DNA of 64,000 nucleotides from an alpha proteobacterium BAL199 (GTDB taxonomy: Bacteria > Pseudomonadota > Alphaproteobacteria > Thalassobaculales > Thalassobaculaceae). Under the pieces are notes generated by a model. That model was not told the origin of the DNA and made no database searches. It was given only the letters and a program-made list of their open reading frames with translations. Of this stretch, positions 45,385 through 54,559 are shown in pieces. Every line of letters begins with the position of its first letter. Position 1 is the first letter of the stretch. The translations under genes were made by a program, and so were the position numbers. The stretch is taken from assembly GCA_000171835.1 (NCBI GenBank), contig ABHC01000013.1, forward strand, positions 40,340 to 104,339, in the 5' to 3' direction.

Positions 45385-46578
45385 TCAACCGAACTGGATC
45401 CATTCGCTCTGAATTGCCGCGGGTACAACCCCGACCAGAGTGATGGCCGCGCCCGGCCCCAGGGTCAGCACTGCGTTGCCCGTTCCATCGACCGACATGG
45501 CGTAGGAGGCACCCGGCGACAACACCAACCGGTCGCCCTCAGCTGCGTTGAAGTCCTCGATGCGGTCGAACCCGCCATTGGCCGCCACCACGAACCGGTC
45601 GGCGCCGGAACCGCCGACCAGAGTGTCATCGCCCAGTCCGCCGCCGAGCGTGTCATCACCGGCGTCACCGAAGACCCGGTCGTTGTCGCGCCCGCCGTGC
45701 AGCCAGTCGTTCCCGGATCCACCGTAGACCAGGTCGTCCCCGAAGTTGCCATAGACCCGGTCGTCGCCATCGGCTCCGTGCACGAAGTCGTCGCCCTGTC
45801 CGCCGAAGATGGTATCCGACCCATCGCCCCCGATGGCGGCATCGCGATCCTGGTTCCCGTACAGCACATCGTCGCCACCGCCACCCAGCAGATAGTCCGC
45901 GCCGGCGCCGCCGGATTGCACGTCGTTGCCGTCATGGCCGAGCAAGGTGTCCAGGCCGGCCGAGCCGACCAGACGGTCGGCACCGGCACCGCCGTGCCGC
46001 GACCACGGGTCGGCCTGCAGCGCGGTCGACGATGCGGTGATGCCCGCGTCGACCCAGGCACCCTCGTCGTGAACCGAGGAATTTCCGCGCCACGCCTCCC
46101 AGTCGCTCACCAAGTCGCGCACCGACTGCCTGAGCCCGCCCGATACCGAGGTGTCGAAATAGGTCCACGGATTAACCGCCATCCCCTGATCGAGGTCACG
46201 GACTTCGATCTCGAACGGGCGGTAGAGCCCCAGGCTTTGCCCGGTCGCCGTGCCGATCGCGCCGCCCGCCGCGACCGTCTGCCCAGCCGTCACACTCACC
46301 GTTCCGAGATGGTCCAGCAGCAACGTGACGGTAGGCGCAGCGGTCGGGATCAGGTGCAGTTCGAAGTCCGCCGATCCGGGCTTCGCGATAACCGCGTGGA
46401 CATAGACGTCACCAGGTGCGGCCAACGCTGTTCCAGCCGGCAGGTTGAAACCGAACGACGACCCGCCCTCCACCAGAATTCGGTCGAGGCGGTGATCGAA
46501 GAACGCCGCGCCGGCACGGCCGGTAGTCGCGTCATAACGACCGAGACCAAAACCCAAGCTGAGCAGCGGATTGGACAT
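45385..46578 (-). CDS. RTX protein with degenerate M23-peptidase-like N-terminal domain
   Basis: A 397-residue protein from ATG 46578. The first about 150 residues follow the LytM/M23 fold pattern: an [20 protein letters not shown] block, then [10 protein letters not shown] and PFEIEVRD before NPWTYF. The zinc-binding histidines of active enzymes (the HxH of GPHLHFE) are absent; LYRPFEIEV stands in that place. Residues about 195-320 are RTX repeats ([30 protein letters not shown]), followed by a non-repeat C-terminus ending in IQSEWIQFG. It is probably exported by a type I system and may bind rather than cut peptidoglycan. Confidence 0.85.
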   Translation of the reverse strand: MSNPLLSLGFGLGRYDATTGRAGAAFFDHRLDRILVEGGSSFGFNLPAGTALAAPGDVYVHAVIAKPGSADFELHLIPTAAPTVTLLLDHLGTVSVTAGQTVAAGGAIGTATGQSLGLYRPFEIEVRDLDQGMAVNPWTYFDTSVSGGLRQSVRDLVSDWEAWRGNSSVHDEGAWVDAGITASSTALQADPWSRHGGAGADRLVGSAGLDTLLGHDGNDVQSGGAGADYLLGGGGDDVLYGNQDRDAAIGGDGSDTIFGGQGDDFVHGADGDDRVYGNFGDDLVYGGSGNDWLHGGRDNDRVFGDAGDDTLGGGLGDDTLVGGSGADRFVVAANGGFDRIEDFNAAEGDRLVLSPGASYAMSVDGTGNAVLTLGPGAAITLVGVVPAAIQSEWIQFG

Positions 46579-46624
46579 GGCGCACCTCCAGGCGTCGTCG
46601 TGCACAAACCGGGCCGCAGGATCG

Positions 46625-47581
46625 TCAGGCGGGAGCCGCCAGGAAGGCGAGGAGCACGTAGCGGCAGCCGGCGGTCACCGGCACCGCTTCGTGCAGCAGC
46701 GAGCAGGAGAATGCGAGGCCGCCACCGGCCGGCGCTCGCCAGCGATCGTCGGAGTATTCCGGGAAAACCAACCCGCCACCCTCGTAGTCGTCGTTCAACT
46801 CGATGCTGACGGCGATCCGGCGATCGGCGGTTGCCGGTAGGCTGTTGTCACGGTGGGCGGCGAAGAAATCGCCGCGACCGGCCTCGTAACTGGCGACATA
46901 GAACGCCTCGGGTCGCAGCCGGTCGATCCACCACGCCTTCCACAATTCCGGCATCAGGCGGTCTGCTATTGCCGTGCGAACGTCAGCGTACAGCGGGCGA
47001 CCGCGGTTGAGCGTCAGATCGCGCCGACGTTTGCGGTCCGGCATCTCGATCAGCGCCGCAGCCCCCTCGGCGTCGAGGATCGCCACCGTCCCCTCGCGAT
47101 TCTCTTCGGCGAACGCCTGCATCAACCGGTTTCGCAGATCCGGGTCCAGGAGATTCGGCAGCAGCATGACCGGAGCCGTCGCGCGGTGTTCACGCGCCGC
47201 CGGCCGGCCGAGCCCGCCGAGCACGGTACGCAACTCGACCAACCCGACTTCGCTCAAGTCGACCCGCGCCGCGAGACGTTGATTGGCGTCAGCTAGAATC
47301 GCCTCGGGACCAGTCGGATTGTTCGGGAACAGCGTAGCGCAGATCTCCCCGCTCGAATCCGAGAACACGCGCGCACCATTGCATTCCCCGAATTCGCCAA
47401 ACGCCACGACGCTAACCGTGTCGCCGAGCGCGGATGCAATCCGCTCGACCACGCCGCGCCCGCCGCCGACGATGAGCAACGTTGGGCCACGGACGATGTC
47501 GCGATGATATTCGAACCGCCCCCCTGCCTCGTCAAACGTAACGAAGTTGGGCAGCCGCCGTCCCCAATCGGCCGGAACCAT
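46625..47581 (-). CDS. Thioredoxin-fold-like/2OG-Fe(II) oxygenase fusion
   Basis: A 318-residue protein from ATG 47581 ([20 protein letters not shown]), preceded by GGGGACAAG; a 339-residue start is less likely. Residues 1-110 look like a peroxiredoxin or AhpC-type domain ([21 protein letters not shown]), but without the peroxidatic cysteine motif. Residues about 215-318 form a prolyl-4-hydroxylase-type domain: [20 protein letters not shown] (HxD), [19 protein letters not shown] and [20 protein letters not shown] with the distal histidine and arginine. The substrate is unknown. The Prx-like part may be structural. Confidence 0.78.
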   Translation of the reverse strand: MVPADWGRRLPNFVTFDEAGGRFEYHRDIVRGPTLLIVGGGRGVVERIASALGDTVSVVAFGEFGECNGARVFSDSSGEICATLFPNNPTGPEAILADANQRLAARVDLSEVGLVELRTVLGGLGRPAAREHRATAPVMLLPNLLDPDLRNRLMQAFAEENREGTVAILDAEGAAALIEMPDRKRRRDLTLNRGRPLYADVRTAIADRLMPELWKAWWIDRLRPEAFYVASYEAGRGDFFAAHRDNSLPATADRRIAVSIELNDDYEGGGLVFPEYSDDRWRAPAGGGLAFSCSLLHEAVPVTAGCRYVLLAFLAAPA

Positions 47582-47766
47582 CTTGTCCCCTACACGCTGT
47601 AGTTTGTGCCGCGCCAGGGTAGCGTTGCGCCGTGGGTACTCCAACCCGTTGAGGCGAATTTATGCCGTGTTCGACATCCTCGGCGACAACCGCCATCGCA
47701 CCGTTGAGCCCGGATGTCGGTGCCTGTATGGTCCGCCGCCGATCCCGGGTATGAGAAAGCACGCCC

Positions 47767-48300
47767 ATGAGCACGCGGTACTTCTTCTTCGGAACCTTAA
47801 CGGACCGCGACGTTCTGGAACTGGTGCTGGAACGTCCGGTCGCCCCGACGGCGCTGGTTCCGGCGCGTCTGGCCGGCTACCGGCGGGTGCGGATCCTGCG
47901 CGACAGCTTCCCGATCCTGGTTGAGGATTCCGAATCCAGCGTCGACGGCGTGGTGTTCACAACCGCCTCTGCCGAGGAAGACGCGCGCATCCTGTTCTTT
48001 GAAGACTACGACTACGACATGGCGCCGTGTCGTCCGGTGCTGGCCGACGGCGAAGCGGTCGAAGCCACATTCTGCGGCGCCGAAGACGGCGTCCTCGCTT
48101 CCGACGAGCCATGGGACCTGGACCGCTGGGCAGTGCGGCACAAGGACGGGTTCCTGCAGTTGTCAAAAGTCTACATGGGCTGCTTCGGCAAGCTGACGCC
48201 GGAACAGGCTGAGCCGATCTGGGTCGAGACCCGCGAACGGTTGCGAGCCGAAGGCATCCTGGTGCGTAATCCCGAACTGGCACCCGCAGCGGAGGGCTGA
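47767..48300 (+). CDS. Gamma-glutamylcyclotransferase (AIG2-like family)
   Basis: A 177-residue protein with the family start YFFFGTLTDRDVLELVL, equivalent to the conserved FxYGTL substrate loop. This is followed by ARLAGYRRVRI and SVDGVVFTTASAEEDARILF, with acidic residues in FFEDYDYDM near the catalytic glutamate position. Family members release 5-oxoproline from gamma-glutamyl amino acids or peptides. Its stop overlaps the GGAGGG ribosome binding site region of the next gene by proximity (3 bp gap), so the two form a small operon. Confidence 0.83.
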   Translation: MSTRYFFFGTLTDRDVLELVLERPVAPTALVPARLAGYRRVRILRDSFPILVEDSESSVDGVVFTTASAEEDARILFFEDYDYDMAPCRPVLADGEAVEATFCGAEDGVLASDEPWDLDRWAVRHKDGFLQLSKVYMGCFGKLTPEQAEPIWVETRERLRAEGILVRNPELAPAAEG

Positions 48301-48303
48301 ACC

Positions 48304-48777
48304 ATGAAACTCGTCGCTGAACCGATCACCGAGGCAGCGTTCGCGCCGTTCGGTCAGATTTTGGCGCTGCCGAGCAAGGCAGGACGTGCGGACTATTCCA
48401 CCTACTCGGAAAACCTGCGAGGCGAGCGAGCCGAACTGTGTTTCCGCACCAGCCTCACCGAACCGACTGTGCTGCCGCTGAAGACCAAGGTGATGGAACG
48501 GCACGCCTTCTCCAGCCAGTCGTTCCTGCCGGTCGACGTTGCGCGCTACGTGGTCATGGTCGCGCCGAACGGTGTCGACGAAGGACCGGACCTGGCTAAC
48601 GCCAAGCTGTTCGTGGTCGACGGCAAGACCGGCATCAACTACCGCGCCGGTGTCTGGCATCACCCGATGACCGTGCTTGACCGCAACGCGGTGTTCGCGA
48701 CCGTGATGTTCAACGACGGCGGCGACCGCGACGAAGACTGGACCGACCTGCCGGTCGAGGTCGAACTGAGCCTGTAA
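48304..48777 (+). CDS. allA: Ureidoglycolate lyase
   Basis: A 157-residue cupin-fold enzyme of allantoin degradation that splits ureidoglycolate to glyoxylate and urea. Recognisable stretches are FAPFGQILALP at the N-terminus, VMERHAFSSQSFLPV and GINYRAGVWHHPMTVL, including the WHHP motif. GGAGGGCTGAACC precedes the ATG. Length matches the AllA family. It is co-transcribed with the cyclotransferase gene. No other allantoin genes are in the window. Confidence 0.93.
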   Translation: MKLVAEPITEAAFAPFGQILALPSKAGRADYSTYSENLRGERAELCFRTSLTEPTVLPLKTKVMERHAFSSQSFLPVDVARYVVMVAPNGVDEGPDLANAKLFVVDGKTGINYRAGVWHHPMTVLDRNAVFATVMFNDGGDRDEDWTDLPVEVELSL

Positions 48778-48783
48778 CGCTCG

Positions 48784-49158
48784 TCAGGCCGGGATGAAGC
48801 CATCCGGTCCGACCGGCGGGTTGTAGATCACGATCAGTTCGGCAGTCTCCTCGCCCAGGATCTCGACCTGGTGCGGCATCATCGGCGGAATCCGGATCAC
48901 CGTGCCGGGTCCGACCTCCTGCACCACGTCGTCGCCCAGCGACACCCGCGCCCGCCCGCTCTGCACCAGGATGATCTGCCAGGCGTCCTTGTGTTTGTGG
49001 CGGCTGGCGGTGCCGCCCGGCGCCAGACGGCCCTGGATGACCTCGATTCCGGCACCGATTGCCGGATCGACCAATCGCCGGTTCACCGTCCCGTCGTGCA
49101 GCGGTGGCGAGTAAGTGGCAATCGAGTCGACATGCTGGATCAGGTCGTCGGCGCGCAT
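48784..49158 (-). CDS. Small cupin-domain protein
   Basis: A 124-residue single-domain cupin. The two metal-binding motifs are visible as GGTASRHKHKDAWQIIL (with its histidines and acidic residue) and GTVIRIPPMMPHQVEIL. Such proteins bind a metal and a small ligand; function ranges from isomerases to storage or sensing. It is convergent with AllA with a 6-bp gap. No close paralogue is seen here. Confidence 0.83.
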   Translation of the reverse strand: MRADDLIQHVDSIATYSPPLHDGTVNRRLVDPAIGAGIEVIQGRLAPGGTASRHKHKDAWQIILVQSGRARVSLGDDVVQEVGPGTVIRIPPMMPHQVEILGEETAELIVIYNPPVGPDGFIPA

Positions 49159-49230
49159 GGCATGTTCCTGGCTGGGTTCGCTACCGGCCGATCATGGCAA
49201 CGATCCGGCATCGGACCAAGCCCGCTCCGG

Positions 49231-49686
49231 TCAGCGTCGGACGGCTTGCTCCAGCGCACCCAGGAAGCGCGACCGGTCCTGCTTGGTGAACCCAGGGCCG
49301 CCGCCGGATACCTCGCCCATTGCCCGCAGATCGGTCATCAGTTCGCGCATCGCCAGCGCCATGCCGATGCCGTGCTCGGTGAACGGCTTGCCCTTGGTGT
49401 CCAGCACCTTAGCGCCGTTCTCCAGACAGCGGGCCGCCAGCGGGATGTCGCCGGTGATCGCCACATCGCCCGGCCCGATCCGCTCGGCAATCCAGTCGTC
49501 GGCTGCGTCGAACTTGTCGGGCACCAGCACGTTGTGCACGTTCGGCCGATCGGTGGTCCGGAAACCGCGGTTGCTGACCAGATGGACGATCAGACCATGG
49601 CGATCCGCGACCTTCAAGATCTCGTCACGCACCGGACAGGCGTCGGCATCGACGTAGATTTCGGGTGGGCGATCGGCTTGCGTCAT
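49231..49686 (-). CDS. YaiI/YqxD family protein (DUF188)
   Basis: A 151-residue protein from ATG 49686, four bases inside the PilZ gene's stop (ATGA overlap). The family start IYVDADACPVRDEIL is clear, as are FDAADDWIAERIGPGD, DIPLAARCLENGAKVLDTKG and MRELMTDLRAMGE. The fold is related to PIN-like nucleases, and the biochemical function is not established. A longer frame at the N-terminus is non-coding in character. Confidence 0.9.
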   Translation of the reverse strand: MTQADRPPEIYVDADACPVRDEILKVADRHGLIVHLVSNRGFRTTDRPNVHNVLVPDKFDAADDWIAERIGPGDVAITGDIPLAARCLENGAKVLDTKGKPFTEHGIGMALAMRELMTDLRAMGEVSGGGPGFTKQDRSRFLGALEQAVRR

Positions 49687-50051
49687 GACGCCTTCCGGCA
49701 CTTGCGGGCGTAGTGTTCTTTCAGCGCCGCCGCCTTGTAGCGTTCCACCTGACGGAAGCGGGCGGCGAGACCGAACCGGTCGATACGGAGCACGGTGACC
49801 ATCAGCTTGTCCAGCCGCAGAACGCCGTCGGGGTCGTGCCAATCGCGGATCACCACGGCCAGAACCGCGCGCTGCCCCGGCACCAGGGCCCCCACATAGG
49901 GCGCCACCAGAACACCATCCTCGGACCAGTTCTTCAGCGGATGATCGCGTCCGTCGATCCGCACATAGCTGTCGCCATGCGGCGCCAGCCGGCGCTGGCG
50001 ACGGCGGTCGGTGGGGGACGTGCGTGGTCGGGACAGAAATGGAATGCGCAT
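49683..50051 (-). CDS. PilZ-domain protein (probable c-di-GMP effector)
   Basis: A 122-residue protein whose N-terminal RRRQRRLAPHGDSYVRIDG and NWSEDGVLVAPY correspond to the RxxxR and (D/N)xSxxG motifs that bind cyclic di-GMP. The rest forms the expected small beta-barrel and a basic C-terminal helix (KAAALKEHYARKCRKA). Coupled to the YaiI gene. In this family such single-domain proteins regulate motility or exopolysaccharide; the target is unknown. Confidence 0.78.
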   Translation of the reverse strand: MRIPFLSRPRTSPTDRRRQRRLAPHGDSYVRIDGRDHPLKNWSEDGVLVAPYVGALVPGQRAVLAVVIRDWHDPDGVLRLDKLMVTVLRIDRFGLAARFRQVERYKAAALKEHYARKCRKAS

Positions 50052-50150
50052 ACCGTGAGTGTTAGCAGGAAATGTGCCATTTCCGCGGCATAGGACAAGT
50101 ACGGATCAGGTTGACTTGCCGTCGGTGCGGTCGAGCGCTACATCCCGGCG

Positions 50151-50912
50151 ATGAAAGACGGCATTGAGACCCGCTTGTACGTGACCGCACCGCTGGCCGA
50201 AGGCGCCGTCATTGGCCTCGAATCGGCACAGGCGCACTATCTGCGCAGCGTGCTGCGGCTCGGCCCCGGCGAGGCGGTGGCGCTGTTCAACGGCCGCGAT
50301 GGCGAGTGGCTGGCGCGGATCGACGGAATCGGCAAGGGCTGGGCCTCGTTGGTCGTGGCGAACCAGACCCATCCGCAGTGTCCGGAACCCGACCTGTGGC
50401 TCGCGTTCGCTCCGATCAAGCGCGCCCGCATCGACTTCACCGCCCAGAAGGCAACCGAACTCGGCGCGTCCTTGCTGTGGCCGGTCATGACCCGACACAC
50501 CATGGTCGACCGGGTGAACACCGACCGCCTGACCGCGAACGCCATCGAGGCCGCCGAGCAATCGGATCGGCTGACCGTGCCGGAGGTTCGTGAGCCGACC
50601 TCCCTGGACAAGCTGATCGCGGAATGGCCCGAAGACCGGGCACTACTGTTGTGCGACGAGAGCGGCACTGGCCTCGGAATCGCAGAAGCCCTGGCCGCAG
50701 CCGGCCCTTCGGTGCGCCGGCGTGCCGGATTCGTGATCGGACCAGAAGGCGGCTTTGCCCAGGAGGAACTTGACCGCCTCCGGAAGCTGCCCTTTGTTAC
50801 GGCCGTCGGTCTGGGGCCTCGGCTCCTGCGGGCCGATACCGCCGCGCTGGCTGCACTTGCCGTCTGGCAGGCGGTCGCCGGCGATTGGACGACATCGACA
50901 TCAAACGATTGA
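50151..50912 (+). CDS. rsmE: 16S rRNA (uracil-1498-N3)-methyltransferase
   Basis: A 253-residue SPOUT-class methyltransferase that modifies U1498 of 16S rRNA. The N-terminal PUA-like part shows HYLRSVLRLGPGEAVALFNG. The SPOUT knot has EQSDRLTVPEV, FVIGPEGGFAQEELDRL and VGLGPRLLRADTAALAAL. Length and order are typical. It is followed 13 bp later by the GshA gene on the same strand, an arrangement common in alphaproteobacteria. Confidence 0.95.
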   Translation: MKDGIETRLYVTAPLAEGAVIGLESAQAHYLRSVLRLGPGEAVALFNGRDGEWLARIDGIGKGWASLVVANQTHPQCPEPDLWLAFAPIKRARIDFTAQKATELGASLLWPVMTRHTMVDRVNTDRLTANAIEAAEQSDRLTVPEVREPTSLDKLIAEWPEDRALLLCDESGTGLGIAEALAAAGPSVRRRAGFVIGPEGGFAQEELDRLRKLPFVTAVGLGPRLLRADTAALAALAVWQAVAGDWTTSTSND

Positions 50913-50925
50913 TCGCGGAGCCCGC

Positions 50926-52290
50926 ATGTCCCGTCCCCCCGAAGACCAAGGCGCGCCCATCACCGACAAGGCGCAGCTCGTCGAGTGGTTCTCGTCGGCT
51001 GCCAAGCCGCGTTCGGCGTGGCGCGTCGGCACCGAGCACGAGAAGTTCGCCTTCCGCCTGTCCGACCTGCGCCGTCTGCCCTACGAAGGGAGCGACGGGA
51101 TTGGCGCGATCCTGGATGGGCTGACCCGCTTTGGCTGGGAGCCAATCCAGGAACACGGCAAGACCATCGCGCTGACCCACAGCGGTTGCGCGATCACCCT
51201 GGAGCCCGGCGGCCAGTTCGAGCTGTCAGGCGCGCCGCTCGACAACCTGCACCAGACCTGTGACGAGGTGCACAGCCACCTCGCCCAGGTGAAGGAGATC
51301 TGCGACGAGCTGGGCGTTGGCATGCTCGGGCTAGGGTTCGACCCGAAATGGCGACGCGAGGACATCGGCTGGATGCCGAAGGGCCGCTACGCGATCATGA
51401 AGCGCTACATGCCGCTGAAGGGCAGCATGGGCATCGACATGATGAAGCGGACCTGCACCGTCCAGGTCAATCTCGACTTCGAGTCGGAAGCCGACATGGT
51501 CGAGAAATACCGGATCAGCCTGGCGCTGCAGCCGCTGGCGACCGCGCTGTTCGCCAACTCGCCGTTCGTCGAAGGCAAGCCCTCGGGCTTTACGTCATTT
51601 CGCAGCAACGTCTGGACCGACACCGATCCGGATCGCTGCGGCATGCTGCCGTTCGTGTTCGAGGACGGGTTCGGCTACGAGCGCTATGTCGACTACCTGC
51701 TCGACGTACCGATGTACTTCGCCTACCGCGACAACACCTACATCGACGTGGCCGGCCAGAGCTTCCGCGACTTCATGGCCGGTACACTGCCGGACTTGAA
51801 GGATCACACCGCGTCCATGGGCGACTGGTCGGACCACACCACCACGGTGTTCCAGGAAGTCCGCCTTAAGAAATACATCGAGATGCGCGGCGCCGACGGC
51901 GGGCCGTGGAGCCGGTTGTGTGCTCTTCCAGCGCTGTGGGTCGGGCTGTTGTACGACAAGGGCGTGCAGGATCAGGCATGGCAGCTCTGCAAGGACTGGA
52001 CCGTCGCCGAGCACCAGGAATTGCGCGACGCGGTGCCGCGCGACGGCTTGAAGGTCCAGTTCCGCGGCCGCAGCCTCGCCGCCTGGGGCCAGGACGTCCT
52101 GGCCCTGGCCCGGGAAGGCCTGCGCCGCCGCAAGCGCCTGGACAGCTCCGGCAACGACGAGACCGGCTTCCTCAGCGTGCTCGACGGGATCGCCAGTTCG
52201 GGTCGCACCCCGGCCGAGGAACTGCTCGAGGCCTACGACACCCGTTGGGGCGGCTCGGTCGATCCGGTGTTCGAGGAACTGCGGTACTGA
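50926..52290 (+). CDS. gshA: Glutamate-cysteine ligase, plant/alphaproteobacterial type
   Basis: A 454-residue enzyme from ATG 50926 that joins glutamate and cysteine with ATP, the first step of glutathione synthesis. The family block WRVGTEHEKFAFRLSDLR (residues about 33-50) is present, with LEPGGQFELSGAPLDNLHQT, MPKGRYAIMKRYMPLKG and NLDFESEADMVEKYR. Frame upstream of 50926 belongs to the rsmE overlap. It forms an operon with rsmE. Confidence 0.95.
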   Translation: MSRPPEDQGAPITDKAQLVEWFSSAAKPRSAWRVGTEHEKFAFRLSDLRRLPYEGSDGIGAILDGLTRFGWEPIQEHGKTIALTHSGCAITLEPGGQFELSGAPLDNLHQTCDEVHSHLAQVKEICDELGVGMLGLGFDPKWRREDIGWMPKGRYAIMKRYMPLKGSMGIDMMKRTCTVQVNLDFESEADMVEKYRISLALQPLATALFANSPFVEGKPSGFTSFRSNVWTDTDPDRCGMLPFVFEDGFGYERYVDYLLDVPMYFAYRDNTYIDVAGQSFRDFMAGTLPDLKDHTASMGDWSDHTTTVFQEVRLKKYIEMRGADGGPWSRLCALPALWVGLLYDKGVQDQAWQLCKDWTVAEHQELRDAVPRDGLKVQFRGRSLAAWGQDVLALAREGLRRRKRLDSSGNDETGFLSVLDGIASSGRTPAEELLEAYDTRWGGSVDPVFEELRY

Positions 52291-52300
52291 GGCTGCCTGA

Positions 52301-53836
52301 TCAATCCTGCTCGGGTCGCTTCAGCCGCACCAGCGCGATCAATGGCAGCACCGCGAACGCGGTCGCCGTGTAGAAATAGAACGCGTTGATGTAGCCGAGC
52401 ATCAGGCCCTGGCGACCGATCTCGGCGCTCAGTGCCTTCAGCTGAGGCGTATTCTCCAAGGGCCAGTCGCCCCGCAGCCCCATGAGCGAGGTCGCGTCCG
52501 CGAAGATCGACACGTACGGCGTCAGGTCGACGTAGGTGATCGAAGCGGTGCGAATCACCACGGCGACCGACACCGAGATCGAGATCGAACTGCCGACGTT
52601 GCGCACCAGATGGAAGAAGGCGGTGGCGTCGTTCAGATACCGTTTGTCCAGCGTCGAGTATGTGATAACCGTCAGCGGCACCCACACGAAGCCGACGCCG
52701 AATCCGGCCAGCACGCTGGTCCACGCCAGGGCGAACGGCGCGAGGTTGATGTCGAACGCCGCCATGTACCACCCGGCAACACCCTGAATCAGGAAGCCGA
52801 CGGCCAACAGGATCCGGGGATCGAACAACCGATTGATGAACGCCATCAAGATCGACCCGGCCAGGGTGCCGAGCCCACGCAACGCAATGAACAACCCGAT
52901 CTCGGCCTCGGGATAGCCTTGGATACCCGCCATCATCGGCGGGAACAGCACCATCGGCGTCCACAGGATCATTCCGAACAGGAAGGCGATCACAAAGCCG
53001 ATCGCGTAGTTCCGATCGGCCAACATCCGAACGTCGAAGAACGGAGCCTGCCACGTCGTGACGTGAGCCAGGAACAGATAGAAGCAAAGCACGGCGATCG
53101 CCGCCTCGGCTATGATCTCCGGCGAGTCGAACCAGTCCAACCGCTGGCCGCGATCGAGCATGAGCTGGAACGCCGCAATGGCGACGGCCAGCAACACGAA
53201 CCCGAACCAATCAAGCCTGATCGACGGCGCCTTCCGGCGATCGTCGATCACCACCAGGATGCTGACGATCGCCAGCACGCCGAACGGTACCAACAGGAAG
53301 AACACGTAGCGCCAGCCGAGCGCCTCCGCGAGGTAGCCGCCGACGGTCGGGCCGATGATCGGGCCGAACACCACGCCCATGCTGAACACCGCCGTCGCGG
53401 TCCCCTGCTGGTGGCGCGGAAAGGTGTCGAGGACCATGGCGGTGGCAAGCGGCACCAGCGGGGCGCCGAACGCGCCCTGGAAGACCCGGAAGACCACCAG
53501 CTGATCAAGCGTCCCAGCGACCCCGCACAGCACCGACGCGACGGTGAAGCCGATCGAGCAGTACAGCATCAGCGCCCGCCGGCTGAACCTCGATGCGAGC
53601 CATCCGGTCATCGGTGTCGCGACGGCGGTGGCCACGATGTTGAACGTGACCACCAAAGCAATCTGGTCGGCGGTCGCCGAGAACGTTCCCTGCATCTTCG
53701 GCAGGGCCACGTTCACGATCATCACCGTCATCGTGTACAGCATGGTGACGAAGGTCAGCGTCACCAGGATCAACGCCCGGCGGCCGAATCCAATCTCAAC
53801 CGGCGGCGCGGCGCCGGAGATTGCCGCGTCGGTCAT
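52301..53836 (-). CDS. DHA2-family MFS multidrug efflux transporter (EmrB/QacA type)
   Basis: A 511-residue inner-membrane protein with about 14 hydrophobic segments. Family motifs are visible: VNVALPKMQGTFSATADQIA after the first segment, MTGWLASRFSRRALMLYCSI (motif A), FRVFQGAFGAPLVPLATAMV and GPIIGPTVGGYLAEALGW (motif C-like). EmrB-type pumps usually work with an EmrA fusion protein, which is not adjacent here. It is convergent with gshA (10-bp gap). Drug specificity unknown. Confidence 0.93.
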   Translation of the reverse strand: MTDAAISGAAPPVEIGFGRRALILVTLTFVTMLYTMTVMIVNVALPKMQGTFSATADQIALVVTFNIVATAVATPMTGWLASRFSRRALMLYCSIGFTVASVLCGVAGTLDQLVVFRVFQGAFGAPLVPLATAMVLDTFPRHQQGTATAVFSMGVVFGPIIGPTVGGYLAEALGWRYVFFLLVPFGVLAIVSILVVIDDRRKAPSIRLDWFGFVLLAVAIAAFQLMLDRGQRLDWFDSPEIIAEAAIAVLCFYLFLAHVTTWQAPFFDVRMLADRNYAIGFVIAFLFGMILWTPMVLFPPMMAGIQGYPEAEIGLFIALRGLGTLAGSILMAFINRLFDPRILLAVGFLIQGVAGWYMAAFDINLAPFALAWTSVLAGFGVGFVWVPLTVITYSTLDKRYLNDATAFFHLVRNVGSSISISVSVAVVIRTASITYVDLTPYVSIFADATSLMGLRGDWPLENTPQLKALSAEIGRQGLMLGYINAFYFYTATAFAVLPLIALVRLKRPEQD

Positions 53837-54151
53837 GCCGCGGGCCGCCCCTTCCCTGTGATTGTCATCCTGAACGCCGGAGACCCTTCAACGCGATGAT
53901 GGCACGATATTCCCGCTCGTCGAACAGACGCCCCGTTCGACAACCACGGAGAGGGCGAGAGACGAACCCGACGCCGAAGCAGGGTTCCAAGCCATCCCGG
54001 TGTCTAGCTGCCGTTGCGCGGTGTATTCGCGGATAACGCAGTTGCTGTTGGACCTCCAAAATTCCTTACCCCTCAACCTATTGACGACCTTTCTTCATGT
54101 CCGTAGAGATTATCAATCAGATGTTGGTATTGATTCGGGGTGGAGGGAAGA
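53837..54151. other. Intergenic region without recognised gene
   Basis: A 315-bp gap between the divergent MFS gene and a small hypothetical gene. Short open frames here look random (Arg-rich). I recognise no RNA, operator or repeat. The end holds GGAGGGAAGA, the ribosome binding site of the next gene. It probably contains both promoters. Confidence 0.5.
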
Positions 54152-54454
54152 ATGGCGGTTCAGAATTACGACACGGCAGCCGGCGACGGGGTGGCCATCG
54201 GTTCACCCAATGTTCAGGGTCGGATTGTCGTGTTGCCGGAACAGAACGACGCGACCGACTGGCACAGCTACCCAAGCGGCCAGGAATACACCGTTACCGC
54301 GCTATCGCACTTTCACTTCCGACGCGAAGTCAGAAACCCGGATGGATCGACCAGCAGCGAAGTGTACGAATTGCAGGCCGGATCAACCATCAAGCGGGTC
54401 GGTCCGTTCGAGCACCGCGTCACCAACCTCGCCACCACACCCGCCGTCTTCATA
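54152..54454 (+). CDS. Small hypothetical protein
   Basis: Start at ATG 54152, preceded by GGAGGGAAGA; reading ends at the TGA near 54463, giving about 103 residues (coordinates may extend by a few codons to 54463). Sequence MAVQNYDTAAGDGVAIGSPN, then GRIVVLPEQNDATDWHSYPS and HRVTNLATTPAVFIKG, suggests a beta-rich soluble fold, cupin-like at best. I do not recognise a family. No signal peptide or membrane segment. It lies just before the mobile-element region and may be either core or accessory. Confidence 0.55.
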
Positions 54455-54504
54455 AAGGGCTGAGGTTTCGTCGCGCCAGCGCGGCACAGCCCTTGCCACA
54501 ACAG

Positions 54505-54536
54505 CGAGCAGGTGATTCACATAGAATCACTGCTCG
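54505..54536. repeat. Large inverted repeat next to IS6 element
   Basis: CGAGCA-G-GTGATTC (54505-54518) pairs with GAATCACTGCTCG (54524-54536) around a 5-base loop: 13 bp with a single bulged G. It lies 24 bp before the IS6 left end. Without a T run it is a weak terminator for the gene at 54152; it might instead be a recombination or regulatory hairpin. Confidence 0.6.
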
Positions 54537-54559
54537 TTGACAGCCGTGAGTTGTCCCAT

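Noticed and set aside
45337..46809. A 490-residue plus-strand frame over the second RTX gene
   Set aside because: Same antisense effect; also spans two real minus-strand genes.
52610..53899. A 429-residue plus-strand frame opposite the MFS transporter
   Set aside because: Extremely polar (H/R/Q/E) mirror of a membrane protein; no family features.
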